From Croceifilum oryzae (lineage in GTDB: Bacteria; Bacillota; Bacilli; Thermoactinomycetales; Thermoactinomycetaceae), in NCBI RefSeq assembly GCF_030814315.1, contig NZ_JAUSUV010000004.1:1-64000 (forward strand): DNA of 64,000 nucleotides, in the 5' to 3' direction. This document shows, in pieces, positions 54,795 through 63,498 of the stretch. Position numbers and translations under genes: made by a program. The notes beneath the pieces were generated by a model that was not told the DNA's origin, did no database searches, and was given only the letters and a program-made list of their open reading frames with translations. Each line of letters opens with the position of its first letter. Positions within the stretch are counted from its first letter, which is position 1.

Positions 54795-55734
54795 TCATTG
54801 GATTTTTATTACAGGAGCAAATGGATTTGTGGCACAGCATTTGATTCAAAGGTACTTGGAAGAAGGAAAAACACAGATTGTAGCAATTGGACGTTCTATT
54901 TCGAGAGAAAAGGTTGTACAACATTCACGTGTTCACTATCAAGTGGCTGACTTGACTCATTCGAAAGAGATGGATACCGTTCTTCGCCAACGTCCTTGGA
55001 AAAGAATCTATCATTTAGCTGGAGAAAATCGTGCAGATATCGACTGCTCAAATGTTTGGAAAGATAATGTGTATGCATCTCTTTTACTTCTGGATTCGCT
55101 TCGGAAACGGAAGCTAGATTCGTTAGAAAGTGTTTTCATGATCGGAACAGCTATGGAATATCAAGCGCAAAAAGAGCTTGCGATAACAGAAAGTTCGATT
55201 GTGGAGCCAACTAGCTTGTATGGGTGGAGTAAGCATTTGGTAATGAGTAGTGCACAGTGGTTTGCTAGAAAACATCATCTACCTATTATTTGTGTTCGTC
55301 CTTTTAATCTCATCGGACCTGGAGCAAAGGAAGGAATTATACCATGGATTGCTCAGCAATTAAAAGAGCAATATCCATTTGAAGAGTTGCCTATAACCAT
55401 TCATTTACGTAGTTTAGGTGGGATTCGAGATTATGTGGATGTGAGGGATGCTGTACAGGCTTTGTTTATGCTTTCTGAGAAGGCAAGCAAATGCGTTGGA
55501 GATTGCTATCAAATCTGTTCACAAAAAGGAGTCGCTGTCTTAGAGCTGGTTTCTGCTTGGGAAGAAGTGATTCAACATCCCATTAAGGTTATAACTCAAA
55601 ATACCGCTTCCTCTACTACAGGTCAGGATTGTTTTATAGGAAGCTATGAAAAAATCAGGAGATCTACGGGTTGGAAGCCTACTTATACACTGAGGGAAAC
55701 GTTGTCGGATATTTGGAAAGAAATGATTTTGTGA
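54784..55734 (+). CDS. SDR-family nucleotide-sugar reductase/epimerase (Rmd-like)
   Basis: The 316-residue SDR starts at ATG 54784 (AGGAG 11 bases before), overlapping the nucleotidyltransferase by 11 bases. IFITGANGFVAQHLIQRY is the NAD(P) motif, and TSLYGWSKHLVMSSAQWFAR holds the YxxxK. RPFNLIGPGAKEGIIPWIAQ and GGIRDYVDVRDAVQA resemble the GDP-6-deoxymannose reductase (Rmd) and other 4-keto-reductases. It probably reduces the keto-sugar made by the dehydratase; exact sugar unknown. Confidence 0.83.
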   Translation: MDRDHWIFITGANGFVAQHLIQRYLEEGKTQIVAIGRSISREKVVQHSRVHYQVADLTHSKEMDTVLRQRPWKRIYHLAGENRADIDCSNVWKDNVYASLLLLDSLRKRKLDSLESVFMIGTAMEYQAQKELAITESSIVEPTSLYGWSKHLVMSSAQWFARKHHLPIICVRPFNLIGPGAKEGIIPWIAQQLKEQYPFEELPITIHLRSLGGIRDYVDVRDAVQALFMLSEKASKCVGDCYQICSQKGVAVLELVSAWEEVIQHPIKVITQNTASSTTGQDCFIGSYEKIRRSTGWKPTYTLRETLSDIWKEMIL

Positions 55735-55771
55735 GATCATTTTTTGACTTGATGATGAAGGGGGTTTACGG

Positions 55772-56539
55772 ATGTCTAATCATAATTTGACCAGTATCGT
55801 GATTCCAGTTCATAATCAATGGCCTGTGACCCAAATGTGTTTGCGATCACTCTTTAGACATACACGTGTTCCGATTGAAGTGATTGTCGTGAATAATGCC
55901 TCAACAGATGGAACAGGACAAAAATTAATAAAGGAATTTCCTACAGTTAAACAAATTGATAATTCTTTTAGAAATGGGTTTTCAGCATCATTAAATCAAG
56001 GCTTTCGAATGGCAAAAGGAAAGTATCTGGCAACGATAAATAACGACACACTGCCTTCTTATAGATGGTTAGCCAATATTTTACGTGTATTGAAAGATCG
56101 ACCCTTGTGTGGCGTAGCAGCCCCCTTATCCAACTATGTTTTACCCGATCAATACCTCCAAACGGATTTGAAACGAGCACGTGATATTCATATGTTTTGT
56201 AAAAAATTTAACCGTCAAAATGTAGCAAAGTGGAAAGTATCAGATCGATTGTCTGGATTTTGTCTTGTTTTTCCACGAAAAATTTGGAATACGGTGGGCG
56301 AATTGGATGAAAACTTTGGTATGGGCTATTACGAAGATATTGATTTTACTTATCGCATTCGTCTAGCAGGTTATAAATGTATGATCGCTGGCGATACCTA
56401 TGTCCATCATTTTGGGAGCAAAAGCTTTATTCAAAAAGATTCGGATGAGTTGGCTAGGAAGTTATCACAAGAGAATCGTGAATACTTTATGAAAAAATGG
56501 AACAGGGATCCAGATTTACCTCTCGATATCCCAAGTTAA
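55772..56539 (+). CDS. Family 2 glycosyltransferase
   Basis: The 255-residue GT-A enzyme has TSIVIPVHNQWPVTQMCLRS, VIVVNNASTDGTGQKLI, the metal site TINNDTLPS (NDT in place of DxD) and the acceptor/base region ENFGMGYYEDIDFTYRIRLAGY. Lack of membrane helices places it in the cytoplasm. Start ATG 55772 follows AAGGGGG. It converges with the next gene, and the two stops overlap by four bases. Donor and acceptor unknown. Confidence 0.9.
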   Translation: MSNHNLTSIVIPVHNQWPVTQMCLRSLFRHTRVPIEVIVVNNASTDGTGQKLIKEFPTVKQIDNSFRNGFSASLNQGFRMAKGKYLATINNDTLPSYRWLANILRVLKDRPLCGVAAPLSNYVLPDQYLQTDLKRARDIHMFCKKFNRQNVAKWKVSDRLSGFCLVFPRKIWNTVGELDENFGMGYYEDIDFTYRIRLAGYKCMIAGDTYVHHFGSKSFIQKDSDELARKLSQENREYFMKKWNRDPDLPLDIPS

Positions 56540-57552
56540 TAATTTGCTGATTGTCGAGTCGCGATAATCTCTTGGAAAGTACGAATCATACTTTGAGTGA
56601 ACTGTTCTAGTGAAAATTTTTGTGCCATTTGCAGACCATGAAAGGCTAGTTGATTTGCTAGCTTTTGGTTGTGCAATACACTAAGAATTCCATTTGCAAT
56701 TGATTGAGGGTTTTGTTTTTTCACAAGGACTGCTGTTCTTTTTTGGATGCAAAAATCGGTGACTCCTCCAGAATTTGTTGTTACGACGGGAGTTCCACAT
56801 GCCATGGCCTCTAGTGGGGGGAGAGAAAATCCTTCAACCCATGATGTAGAGACAAATAAATCAGCTTTTTGGTATAGGTCGGCCATGGCGTGTTCGGACA
56901 CAGGGCGAAAACATTTATGTGGAATATGAGTCGGGATGATATTTTTTTCAGGGCAAATAAAAAATACTTTGAATGGTACTTTACTCTTTCTTTTCACGAT
57001 TTCCATACTCTCGATAAAGTCATGATACCCCTTAATTTGGGCTGCGGGATTTCTGGCGATGTATAATATTTTGCGCATTTCTCTAGGCCGAATGGACTTT
57101 TTTTCACGAGGTTTATATATATTTAAATCGAGTCCTGGAGAAATAATAGTGCTTATTTGAGCAGTATCCTTCCATAAATTATTTTGTAGCCACCTGGAAA
57201 TCGTAATAGTGGGTACTTTTTTTTGGTAAAGAGAAATGGCATATTCTTTATCAGGTACATAATGGGGTTCGTATCCCATGGTGTATCTTACGCATTGTTG
57301 TGGCCAAGCTTCGTAACATGCCTCAAATGTTTTATAATAATTTGCTAGAATGATATCCCCTTGGGGTATATATTGCCTGCTAATTTCTGGAACTCGTGTT
57401 ATTTTACAGGGGATAGGGTAATGAATGGGAGCATTATTCGGGATTACAATCTCCACTTCATGGGCAGCTTGTACGAGACCATGGGCAAGCTGGGATAGTA
57501 CCTTACATCCGCCACTTATGCTTAAATTGATTACAGGAATCACGACTTTCAA
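56536..57552 (-). CDS. Family 4 glycosyltransferase
   Basis: The 338-residue GT-B enzyme has the N-terminal VVIPVINLSISGGCKVLSQL and the C-terminal donor-binding FVSTSWVEGFSLPPLEAMAC GTPVV-type block with EGF..E. I start at TTG 57552, 7 bases after GGGGGGA; the frame to 57567 reads through that site. It is the only leftward gene of the cluster and its stop overlaps that of the GT2 gene. No signal or membrane segment. Donor unknown. Confidence 0.88.
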   Translation of the reverse strand: MKVVIPVINLSISGGCKVLSQLAHGLVQAAHEVEIVIPNNAPIHYPIPCKITRVPEISRQYIPQGDIILANYYKTFEACYEAWPQQCVRYTMGYEPHYVPDKEYAISLYQKKVPTITISRWLQNNLWKDTAQISTIISPGLDLNIYKPREKKSIRPREMRKILYIARNPAAQIKGYHDFIESMEIVKRKSKVPFKVFFICPEKNIIPTHIPHKCFRPVSEHAMADLYQKADLFVSTSWVEGFSLPPLEAMACGTPVVTTNSGGVTDFCIQKRTAVLVKKQNPQSIANGILSVLHNQKLANQLAFHGLQMAQKFSLEQFTQSMIRTFQEIIATRQSANY

Positions 57553-57780
57553 TTTGCTTCCCCCCAAAACAATACATATTGAAAATATATCCGCTTATTT
57601 TCTGTTAGTATATGAATACAGTAGAAAAATGTGAGGCTAGTAGATTGATGTACTCAATATGGAGTTGTATAGGTTTTGATACAAACATATTTTCATGGAT
57701 ATCATAGAATACATAGATTGATCATGAACTGATGAGCAAATGAGAATAAATATGTATGCAGACATACCGGAGGGTTGCAT

Positions 57781-58461
57781 ATGGATGATCGTACTATCTT
57801 ATTTGTTACATGTGTAAGTAGAGAAGAATTATATGCTCGATGTGTAAGTCATATTGAAAGTTTAAAAGTCCCCGAAGGATATAAGATAGAGTTATTTCCC
57901 ATCAGAGGTACAAAAAGCATTTTTGAAGGATATAACAAGGCAGTAACCCATCCTGCAAAATATAAAGTTTATCTTCATCAGGATTGTTTTATTTTTTATC
58001 CAGACTTTATCTCATCATTTGTTTCATTATTCGAAAGAAATAAAGAATATGCGATGTTAGGTTTTTATGGTCAAAATTCTCTTTATCATTTTATAAAGGA
58101 TGATGCGGTAGGACAGTTATTGTGTGTGGGTCCTCATGGAGGTTGCCACCATATACAATGTAGAGAGGAACCAGGAGAGATTACACCCATTAAGGTATTA
58201 GATGGGTACATTCTTATTACACAATACGATCTTACATGGCGCTCCGATATATTAGATGGCTTTCATTTCTACGATTACTCACAAGCACTTGAATTCTATA
58301 AGTTAGGGTACAAGGTAGGGGTTATCAATCAAGCGGGAATGTCTCCATGGACTATGCACTATATCGATCACGTGATGTGTGTGATTGAATATGAGCGGTG
58401 TCGGAAAATTTTTGAAAGCCATTATTTAGACTTTATCAAGCGCGAAATGGGGGTTGAATAG
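57781..58461 (+). CDS. Glycosyltransferase family 2-like protein (Glyco_tranf_2_5 type)
   Basis: The 226-residue protein starts at ATG 57781 after GGAGGG. It has ILFVTCVSREELYARCVSHI, then YKVYLHQDCFIFYPDFI, where HQD takes the DxD position, and the DGYILITQYDLTWRSDILDG and FHFYDYSQALEFYKLGYKVG block typical of the Glyco_tranf_2_5 family. It overlaps nothing upstream and ends 23 bases before the next gene. Likely transfers a sugar to a glycan or protein; substrate unknown. Confidence 0.8.
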   Translation: MDDRTILFVTCVSREELYARCVSHIESLKVPEGYKIELFPIRGTKSIFEGYNKAVTHPAKYKVYLHQDCFIFYPDFISSFVSLFERNKEYAMLGFYGQNSLYHFIKDDAVGQLLCVGPHGGCHHIQCREEPGEITPIKVLDGYILITQYDLTWRSDILDGFHFYDYSQALEFYKLGYKVGVINQAGMSPWTMHYIDHVMCVIEYERCRKIFESHYLDFIKREMGVE

Positions 58462-58483
58462 TCCCTTTAGAAAGGTGGCATCC

Positions 58484-59665
58484 ATGAAGAAAATTGCATT
58501 CTTTTCTCATATATGTCAGGAAAATGCGATTTCAGGTGCAGAGAAAACGATGTTTCAATTGATCCAGAAAATGAGCGAGAAGCACGATTGCCTATGCATT
58601 TTTCCGCAAAGTGGAGAGTTGTCTAGACAAGTAGATAGACTTAATATCCCCACCTTATTTTGCCGGTACTCGGCTGTGTGGAGTGTGAAAGATGTACAGG
58701 GCGATTTCCAAATGGAACTTGATTATATTCGCTCTCAAGGTGAAGATGAGGCGATTCGGACTATGATACAAAGGCTACGCCCTGATTATATTGTGGTAAA
58801 TACCTCTGTTAATTTGCTTCCTGCGATCATTGCAAAAGAAGAAAATATCCCCCTCATTTGGTTTTTACAAGAACATGTTCCCCATTATAAAGAACAATGG
58901 TTTTCGCTTGTTCAAGGAGTAGAGCCGGTCATAATCGGTATTTCTGAAAGTGTGCTCGAGCCTTTTCGTTTGAGAGGGTACCCTGATCATAAAATGCATT
59001 GCTTATATCCGTGTTGGAATGAATTGGACCATAATGTCTCACGATCTGAAAAAATGCATCGGCAACTACGAAGAAGATATCAGATTCCACATTCAAGTAT
59101 TGTGGTTGGGACGATCTCGATCAAAGTAAATGTTCAAAAAGGAATATGGCATGTGGTTCGAGCGATGGCTCCCTTAATGAAGCAAAATCCCTCTATTCAT
59201 CTCATGCTTCGTGCTACAAAACCAATTAACCATAAAAACGCTCATTTCCGGAAAATTCGTGAATATATAACAAAGGCTCGATTGAAAGATCGGGTTCATT
59301 GGATTCCATTTGTGCAAAATATTTCTAAAGTTTATTCGGCTCTTGATCTCGTTGTAGTTCCGAGTGTTTTGCCTGAGGGTTTTGGATTAACTGCTTTAGA
59401 GGGGATGGGTCACGGAAAACCTGTCGTCGCTTATCCATCTGGAGGGTTGCAAGAAATTTTCTTGTCTACTTTCAATAAACCATATCTAGCGGAACATATA
59501 AATCCACAAGCCTTACGAAAGGTGATTCGTCCGCTATTGCAATCAGAAGAGCTACGACAGCAGGTAGGAAAAAGAAACCAGATACAAGCTATTCATCAAT
59601 TTGGTCCCGATATGTATGATAAGCGGTATCGGATGTTAGAAGAGAAGTTAGCATGGTATTCATAG
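58484..59665 (+). CDS. Family 4 glycosyltransferase (second)
   Basis: The 393-residue GT-B protein starts at ATG 58484 after GAAAGGTGG; the longer frame from 58454 lacks a site. It has IAFFSHICQENAISGAEKTM, VVGTISIKVNVQKGIWHVVR and the C-terminal VVPSVLPEGFGLTALEGMGH GKPVV-type block with the EGF..E signature. Cytoplasmic. It lies between the GT2-like gene and the second methyltransferase, apparently in one operon with them. Confidence 0.88.
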   Translation: MKKIAFFSHICQENAISGAEKTMFQLIQKMSEKHDCLCIFPQSGELSRQVDRLNIPTLFCRYSAVWSVKDVQGDFQMELDYIRSQGEDEAIRTMIQRLRPDYIVVNTSVNLLPAIIAKEENIPLIWFLQEHVPHYKEQWFSLVQGVEPVIIGISESVLEPFRLRGYPDHKMHCLYPCWNELDHNVSRSEKMHRQLRRRYQIPHSSIVVGTISIKVNVQKGIWHVVRAMAPLMKQNPSIHLMLRATKPINHKNAHFRKIREYITKARLKDRVHWIPFVQNISKVYSALDLVVVPSVLPEGFGLTALEGMGHGKPVVAYPSGGLQEIFLSTFNKPYLAEHINPQALRKVIRPLLQSEELRQQVGKRNQIQAIHQFGPDMYDKRYRMLEEKLAWYS

Positions 59666-59709
59666 GATGATAAATCTTCTTCTGTTTCATAAAGAAAGGA
59701 GAGGTATAA

Positions 59710-60384
59710 TTGGGTAGACTTATGGAATATCTTGAGTCTAATAAAGAAGGTCGCATTATACAAAGATGGGTGCATTATTTTGATATCTATGAGCGGCATT
59801 TAGCAAAATTTGTAGATAAGCCAGTGAATGTATTAGAGATTGGGATATATAGAGGTGGCTCTTTACCGATGTGGAAGCATTACTTTGGAGAGCAAGCTAC
59901 CATATATGGTATGGACATTAATCCTGGATGTAAGGCGTTTGAGGAGGAGCGAGTTCATGTTCTAATCGGTGATCAAGGAGATCCGAATTTTTGGCGTATG
60001 ATCAAACCGTCTCTCCCTACATTTGATATCATCATTGATGACGGTGGTCATTACATGCATCAACAAATTCTTACATTTCAGGAGCTCTACTCGAGCATGT
60101 CCCCACATGGGGTGTACTTGGTAGAGGATTTGCACTCAAGCTACATGCCTGAATATGGGGGCGCATTAGAAAAACCGGATACATTTGTGGAGTACTCAAA
60201 AAAATTAATTGATCAGCTACATTTTTTTCATGAGAAATTTACCCCTCCTCCTACTGAAATTACGAAATCCACACATTCATTACACTATTATGATTCTGTT
60301 TTAGTAGTTGAAAAAAAACCGATGAATCCTCCATATGCTAGAGTAATTGGGGAAGGACAGGACTATACCGTTAATGGTTTATGA
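59710..60384 (+). CDS. SAM-dependent sugar/macrocin-type O-methyltransferase
   Basis: The 224-residue protein has VNVLEIGIYRGGSLPMWKHY, IYGMDINPGCKAF and the IIIDDGGHYMHQQILTFQEL block with the metal-binding Asp and His. This is the pattern of the MycE-type/cephalosporin-hydroxylase-like methyltransferases that modify sugars. It starts at TTG 59710, 5 bases after AGGAGAGG. It closes the glycan cluster, before a terminator. Substrate probably a sugar hydroxyl; not proven. Confidence 0.82.
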   Translation: MGRLMEYLESNKEGRIIQRWVHYFDIYERHLAKFVDKPVNVLEIGIYRGGSLPMWKHYFGEQATIYGMDINPGCKAFEEERVHVLIGDQGDPNFWRMIKPSLPTFDIIIDDGGHYMHQQILTFQELYSSMSPHGVYLVEDLHSSYMPEYGGALEKPDTFVEYSKKLIDQLHFFHEKFTPPPTEITKSTHSLHYYDSVLVVEKKPMNPPYARVIGEGQDYTVNGL

Positions 60385-60407
60385 TTTGATTAGTTAATTC
60401 TCTCCAT

Positions 60408-60454
60408 AGAAAGGAGCGACTGTAATGGTTTATACAGTCACTCCTTTTCTTTCC
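60408..60454. terminator. Bidirectional terminator at the end of the glycan cluster
   Basis: AGAAAGGAGCGACTGTA and TACAGTCACTCCTTTTCT pair around a short loop, between the methyltransferase and the convergent hypothetical gene. Confidence 0.85.
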
Positions 60455-60455
60455 T

Positions 60456-60872
60456 TTATTTACAATAATCAGGAAATTCTTGTGTGAATGTTTGTGTAAC
60501 TCGGGCATATTCTTCATCCGGAATTTCGTTGATCTGTTGGTCAAGAATATAGAAGAAATATAAGTCTTCAGAAGGATGATATGGATTGTAGTACATACCA
60601 ACTAACTGATCATGATAGAGGAAAGTGGCTCCTAAAAGGGTAGCTAGGGTTCCGGACTCTGTATGTAACACTTGAAAAAATACCGGCAATATTTCATCAA
60701 AGACATGTTCTTGATACGTTTCTCCGGGGTCTAGAAGGGTTAGATTTTCTCCCTCTTCTTTCGTAACGAGATAAAGGTGCTTTCGATGGTCTTTTTCCCA
60801 CAAAAGAAGTAAGTGTTTAACGTTCCGATGGATAAATAAATACTGTTCGCGAGTTTGAAAGTGTATATTCAA
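60456..60872 (-). CDS. Hypothetical soluble protein
   Basis: The 138-residue protein is soluble, mixed alpha-beta and rich in Tyr, Phe and His (YLFIHRNVKHLLLLWEKDHR, DLYFFYILDQQINEIPDEEY). It has no signal peptide or motif I know. Start ATG 60872 has a TAGGAGG site 8 bases upstream. Single-gene unit between the glycan cluster and the small membrane protein. Confidence 0.65.
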   Translation of the reverse strand: MNIHFQTREQYLFIHRNVKHLLLLWEKDHRKHLYLVTKEEGENLTLLDPGETYQEHVFDEILPVFFQVLHTESGTLATLLGATFLYHDQLVGMYYNPYHPSEDLYFFYILDQQINEIPDEEYARVTQTFTQEFPDYCK

Positions 60873-60997
60873 GTGGAACCTCCTATACTAAGATTATCGT
60901 AATGGGATTTTTAATCGGTCCATTCCCCATTTTCGAGGTTAACAAACCATGATATACTTATCAATGGTCTTGACGGAGCGAAAGGAGGTAATTCGAT

Positions 60998-61138
60998 ATG
61001 GGTTCCCATCAAAGTCACTATGAAGTTGATAATAGTGAGTACGATTTTGATGATTTCATGATAAGCGCCTCAGTTGTAGGTGGTTTATTTTTCGTCATTT
61101 TCATAGGTGCTACAGTGGTGCAATTGCTCTGGAAATAA
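60998..61138 (+). CDS. 46-residue single-TM peptide
   Basis: AAAGGAGG precedes the ATG at 60998 by 8 bases. The product has a hydrophilic, His/Asp/Tyr-rich N-terminal half (MGSHQSHYEVDNSEYDFDDF) and a membrane helix (VVGGLFFVIFIGATVVQLLW) at its end. Typical of small membrane proteins of Bacillota; role unknown. Confidence 0.65.
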   Translation: MGSHQSHYEVDNSEYDFDDFMISASVVGGLFFVIFIGATVVQLLWK

Positions 61139-61150
61139 GAAATAATTGCT

Positions 61151-61178
61151 GATTCAGGGTGTCGGCTTGATGCCCTGA
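61151..61178 (+). terminator. Possible terminator of the 46-residue gene
   Basis: ATTCAGGGTG and CCCTGAT pair around a loop, followed by TCTCTT. The U-tract is weak. Confidence 0.4.
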
Positions 61179-61314
61179 TTCTCTTGGCAACGCTTTCGGC
61201 ATGAGCTATACTGGCAAAAGAGCCAGTGATGTAAGTGTTCGCGGTTCGTTTGAGGAATACATAAATAAGTTATCTAAACAGTTTGGCTGTAATGATTAGA
61301 CTGGGGGATCAGGT

Positions 61315-62481
61315 ATGAATGTACATGAGTACCAAGGTAAGCAATTACTAAAAAAATATGGAGCCATTGTCCCAAATGGCCATGTTGCATTTAATGCAGA
61401 CGAAGCGGTAGAAGCTGCTGAAAAATTAGGTGGCGAGCTTTGGGTTGTGAAAGCACAAATCCATGCAGGCGGACGTGGAAAAGCAGGTGGCGTAAAGCTA
61501 GCTCGTAGTCTTGACGAAGTTCGTGCCTATGCAAATGAATTGTTAGGTAAAATTTTAGTCACTCACCAAACAGGACCAGAAGGCAAAGAAGTAAAACGCC
61601 TCTTGGTTGAAGAAGGTTGTCCAATCGAAAAGGAATATTATATTGGTGTGGTCATTGATCGCTCTAGTAATGCAGTTGTGATGATGGGTTCTGAAGAAGG
61701 CGGTACGGAGATTGAAGAGGTGGCTGAGAAGACACCAGAAAAGATCTTTAAAGAAGTAATCGATCCTGCCGTTGGGATGTCTCCATTCCAAGCTCGTCGT
61801 TTAGCATATAACATTAATATCCCGAAAGATAAAGTAAATCAAGCAGCGAAGTTTATGCTTGGACTATACGAAGCATTTGTATCAAACGATTGCTCTCTTG
61901 CTGAAATCAACCCTCTCGTAACCACTAGTGATGGTAGAGTAATGGCGTTAGATGCAAAATTAAACTTTGATTCAAACGCATTATACCGTCATAAAGACAT
62001 CCTAGAACTGCGTGATCTAAACGAAGAAGATCCAAAAGAAATCGAAGCATCTAAATTTGACTTGAGCTACATTGCATTAGATGGAAACATCGGTTGCATG
62101 GTAAACGGCGCAGGTTTAGCGATGGCAACGATGGATATTATTAAACATTATAGTGGTGATCCAGCCAACTTCCTCGATGTAGGTGGCGGTGCTACAGCTG
62201 AAAAGGTTACGGAAGCTTTTAAAATCATTCTTTCGGATGAAAAAGTAAAAGGAATCTTTATCAATATCTTTGGTGGAATTATGAAGTGTGACGTAATCGC
62301 TGAGGGTGTTGTAGAAGCAGTGAAACAAGTAAACTTGAATGTTCCGCTTGTTGTTCGCTTGGAAGGTACCAACGTCGATCTTGGTAAGAAAATCTTGAAC
62401 GATTCGGGTCTACCAATCGTAGCGGCTGACTCCATGGCAGATGGAGCTCAAAAAATCGTTCAACTCGTAGCACAAGTTTAA
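61315..62481 (+). CDS. sucC: Succinyl-CoA synthetase beta subunit
   Basis: The 388-residue ADP-forming subunit has the N-terminal [17 protein letters not shown] and the ATP-grasp part ([20 protein letters not shown]). [11 protein letters not shown] with metal ligands and the C-terminal [20 protein letters not shown] follow. It makes succinate and ATP from succinyl-CoA in the citric acid cycle, as a heterodimer or heterotetramer with SucD encoded next. ATG 61315 follows GGGGGATCAGG. Highly conserved, length normal. Confidence 0.97.
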   Translation: MNVHEYQGKQLLKKYGAIVPNGHVAFNADEAVEAAEKLGGELWVVKAQIHAGGRGKAGGVKLARSLDEVRAYANELLGKILVTHQTGPEGKEVKRLLVEEGCPIEKEYYIGVVIDRSSNAVVMMGSEEGGTEIEEVAEKTPEKIFKEVIDPAVGMSPFQARRLAYNINIPKDKVNQAAKFMLGLYEAFVSNDCSLAEINPLVTTSDGRVMALDAKLNFDSNALYRHKDILELRDLNEEDPKEIEASKFDLSYIALDGNIGCMVNGAGLAMATMDIIKHYSGDPANFLDVGGGATAEKVTEAFKIILSDEKVKGIFINIFGGIMKCDVIAEGVVEAVKQVNLNVPLVVRLEGTNVDLGKKILNDSGLPIVAADSMADGAQKIVQLVAQV

Positions 62482-62513
62482 TAGATAAGTGACTGAGGAA
62501 AGGTGGATTTCCG

Positions 62514-63419
62514 TTGAGTATTTTTGTAAATAAAGATACAAAGGTGATTACCCAAGGGATTACAGGAGCAACTGGCTTATTCCATACGAAACAAGCAATT
62601 GAGTATGGAACGAATATCGTAGGTGGCGTAACCCCTGGTAAAGGTGGAACAGAAGTAGAAGGTATTCCTGTATTTAATACGGTACAGGAAGCTGTGAAAG
62701 CAACGGGTGCAACTGCATCAGCGATTTACGTAGCAGCTCCATTTGCCGCAGATGCGATTATGGAAGCAGTAGATGCAGGTCTTGACTTGGTAGTATGTAT
62801 CACAGAAGGAATTCCAGTACTTGACATGGTGAAGGTTCGCCGTTACATGGAAGGAAAGAAAACTCGTCTAATCGGTCCAAACTGTCCAGGTGTCATCACA
62901 CCAGATGAGTGTAAAATTGGTATTATGCCAGGCTACATTCATATGAAAGGGAATGTGGGAATCGTATCCCGTTCCGGTACCTTGACGTATGAAGCAGTTC
63001 ACCAATTAACGACTCGCAATATTGGACAATCTACAGCAGTTGGAATCGGTGGAGACCCAATCAACGGAACAGATTTCATCGATGTGTTGAAAGAGTTCAA
63101 TGCGGATCCAGAAACCGAAGCAGTTATCATGATTGGTGAGATCGGTGGAACAGCTGAGGAAGAGGCTGCTGAGTGGATCAAAGCGAACATGACAAAGCCT
63201 GTAGTCGGATTTATTGGCGGACAAACCGCACCAGAAGGAAAGCGTATGGGTCATGCGGGCGCGATTATCTCTGGTGGTAAAGGAACTGCTGCTGAAAAAA
63301 TCACTACTTTGGAAGCTTGTGGTGTTCGAGTCGCCCGTACTCCTGCAGTAATCGGTGAAACATTGGTTAAGGTTCTCGAAGAAAAAGGCATTTTAGATAA
63401 CTTCATCGTAAAGAAATAA
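62514..63419 (+). CDS. sucD: Succinyl-CoA synthetase alpha subunit
   Basis: The 301-residue subunit has [20 protein letters not shown] (CoA domain), [17 protein letters not shown], and [17 protein letters not shown], which holds the phosphorylated active-site His. It begins at TTG 62514 after AGGAAAGGTGG, 32 bases behind sucC. The pair sucCD before dprA is the usual order in Bacillota. A terminator follows. Confidence 0.97.
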   Translation: MSIFVNKDTKVITQGITGATGLFHTKQAIEYGTNIVGGVTPGKGGTEVEGIPVFNTVQEAVKATGATASAIYVAAPFAADAIMEAVDAGLDLVVCITEGIPVLDMVKVRRYMEGKKTRLIGPNCPGVITPDECKIGIMPGYIHMKGNVGIVSRSGTLTYEAVHQLTTRNIGQSTAVGIGGDPINGTDFIDVLKEFNADPETEAVIMIGEIGGTAEEEAAEWIKANMTKPVVGFIGGQTAPEGKRMGHAGAIISGGKGTAAEKITTLEACGVRVARTPAVIGETLVKVLEEKGILDNFIVKK

Positions 63420-63432
63420 CATCTGCTTTTCT

Positions 63433-63468
63433 AAGAAGACCTGCTCAAACAAGCTAGGTCTTCTTTTT
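63433..63468 (+). terminator. Terminator of sucCD
   Basis: AGAAGACCT and AGGTCTTCT pair around a 13-base loop and are followed by TTTTTT. Confidence 0.8.
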
Positions 63469-63498
63469 TATAGAAATGGATGAAAGGAACGTGTATGG

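Noticed and set aside
57740-57775. Sigma-E-like boxes (GAATAAA and CATACC) before the GT2-like gene
   Set aside because: The spacer is only 12 bases and the -10 would sit almost on the ribosome-binding site.
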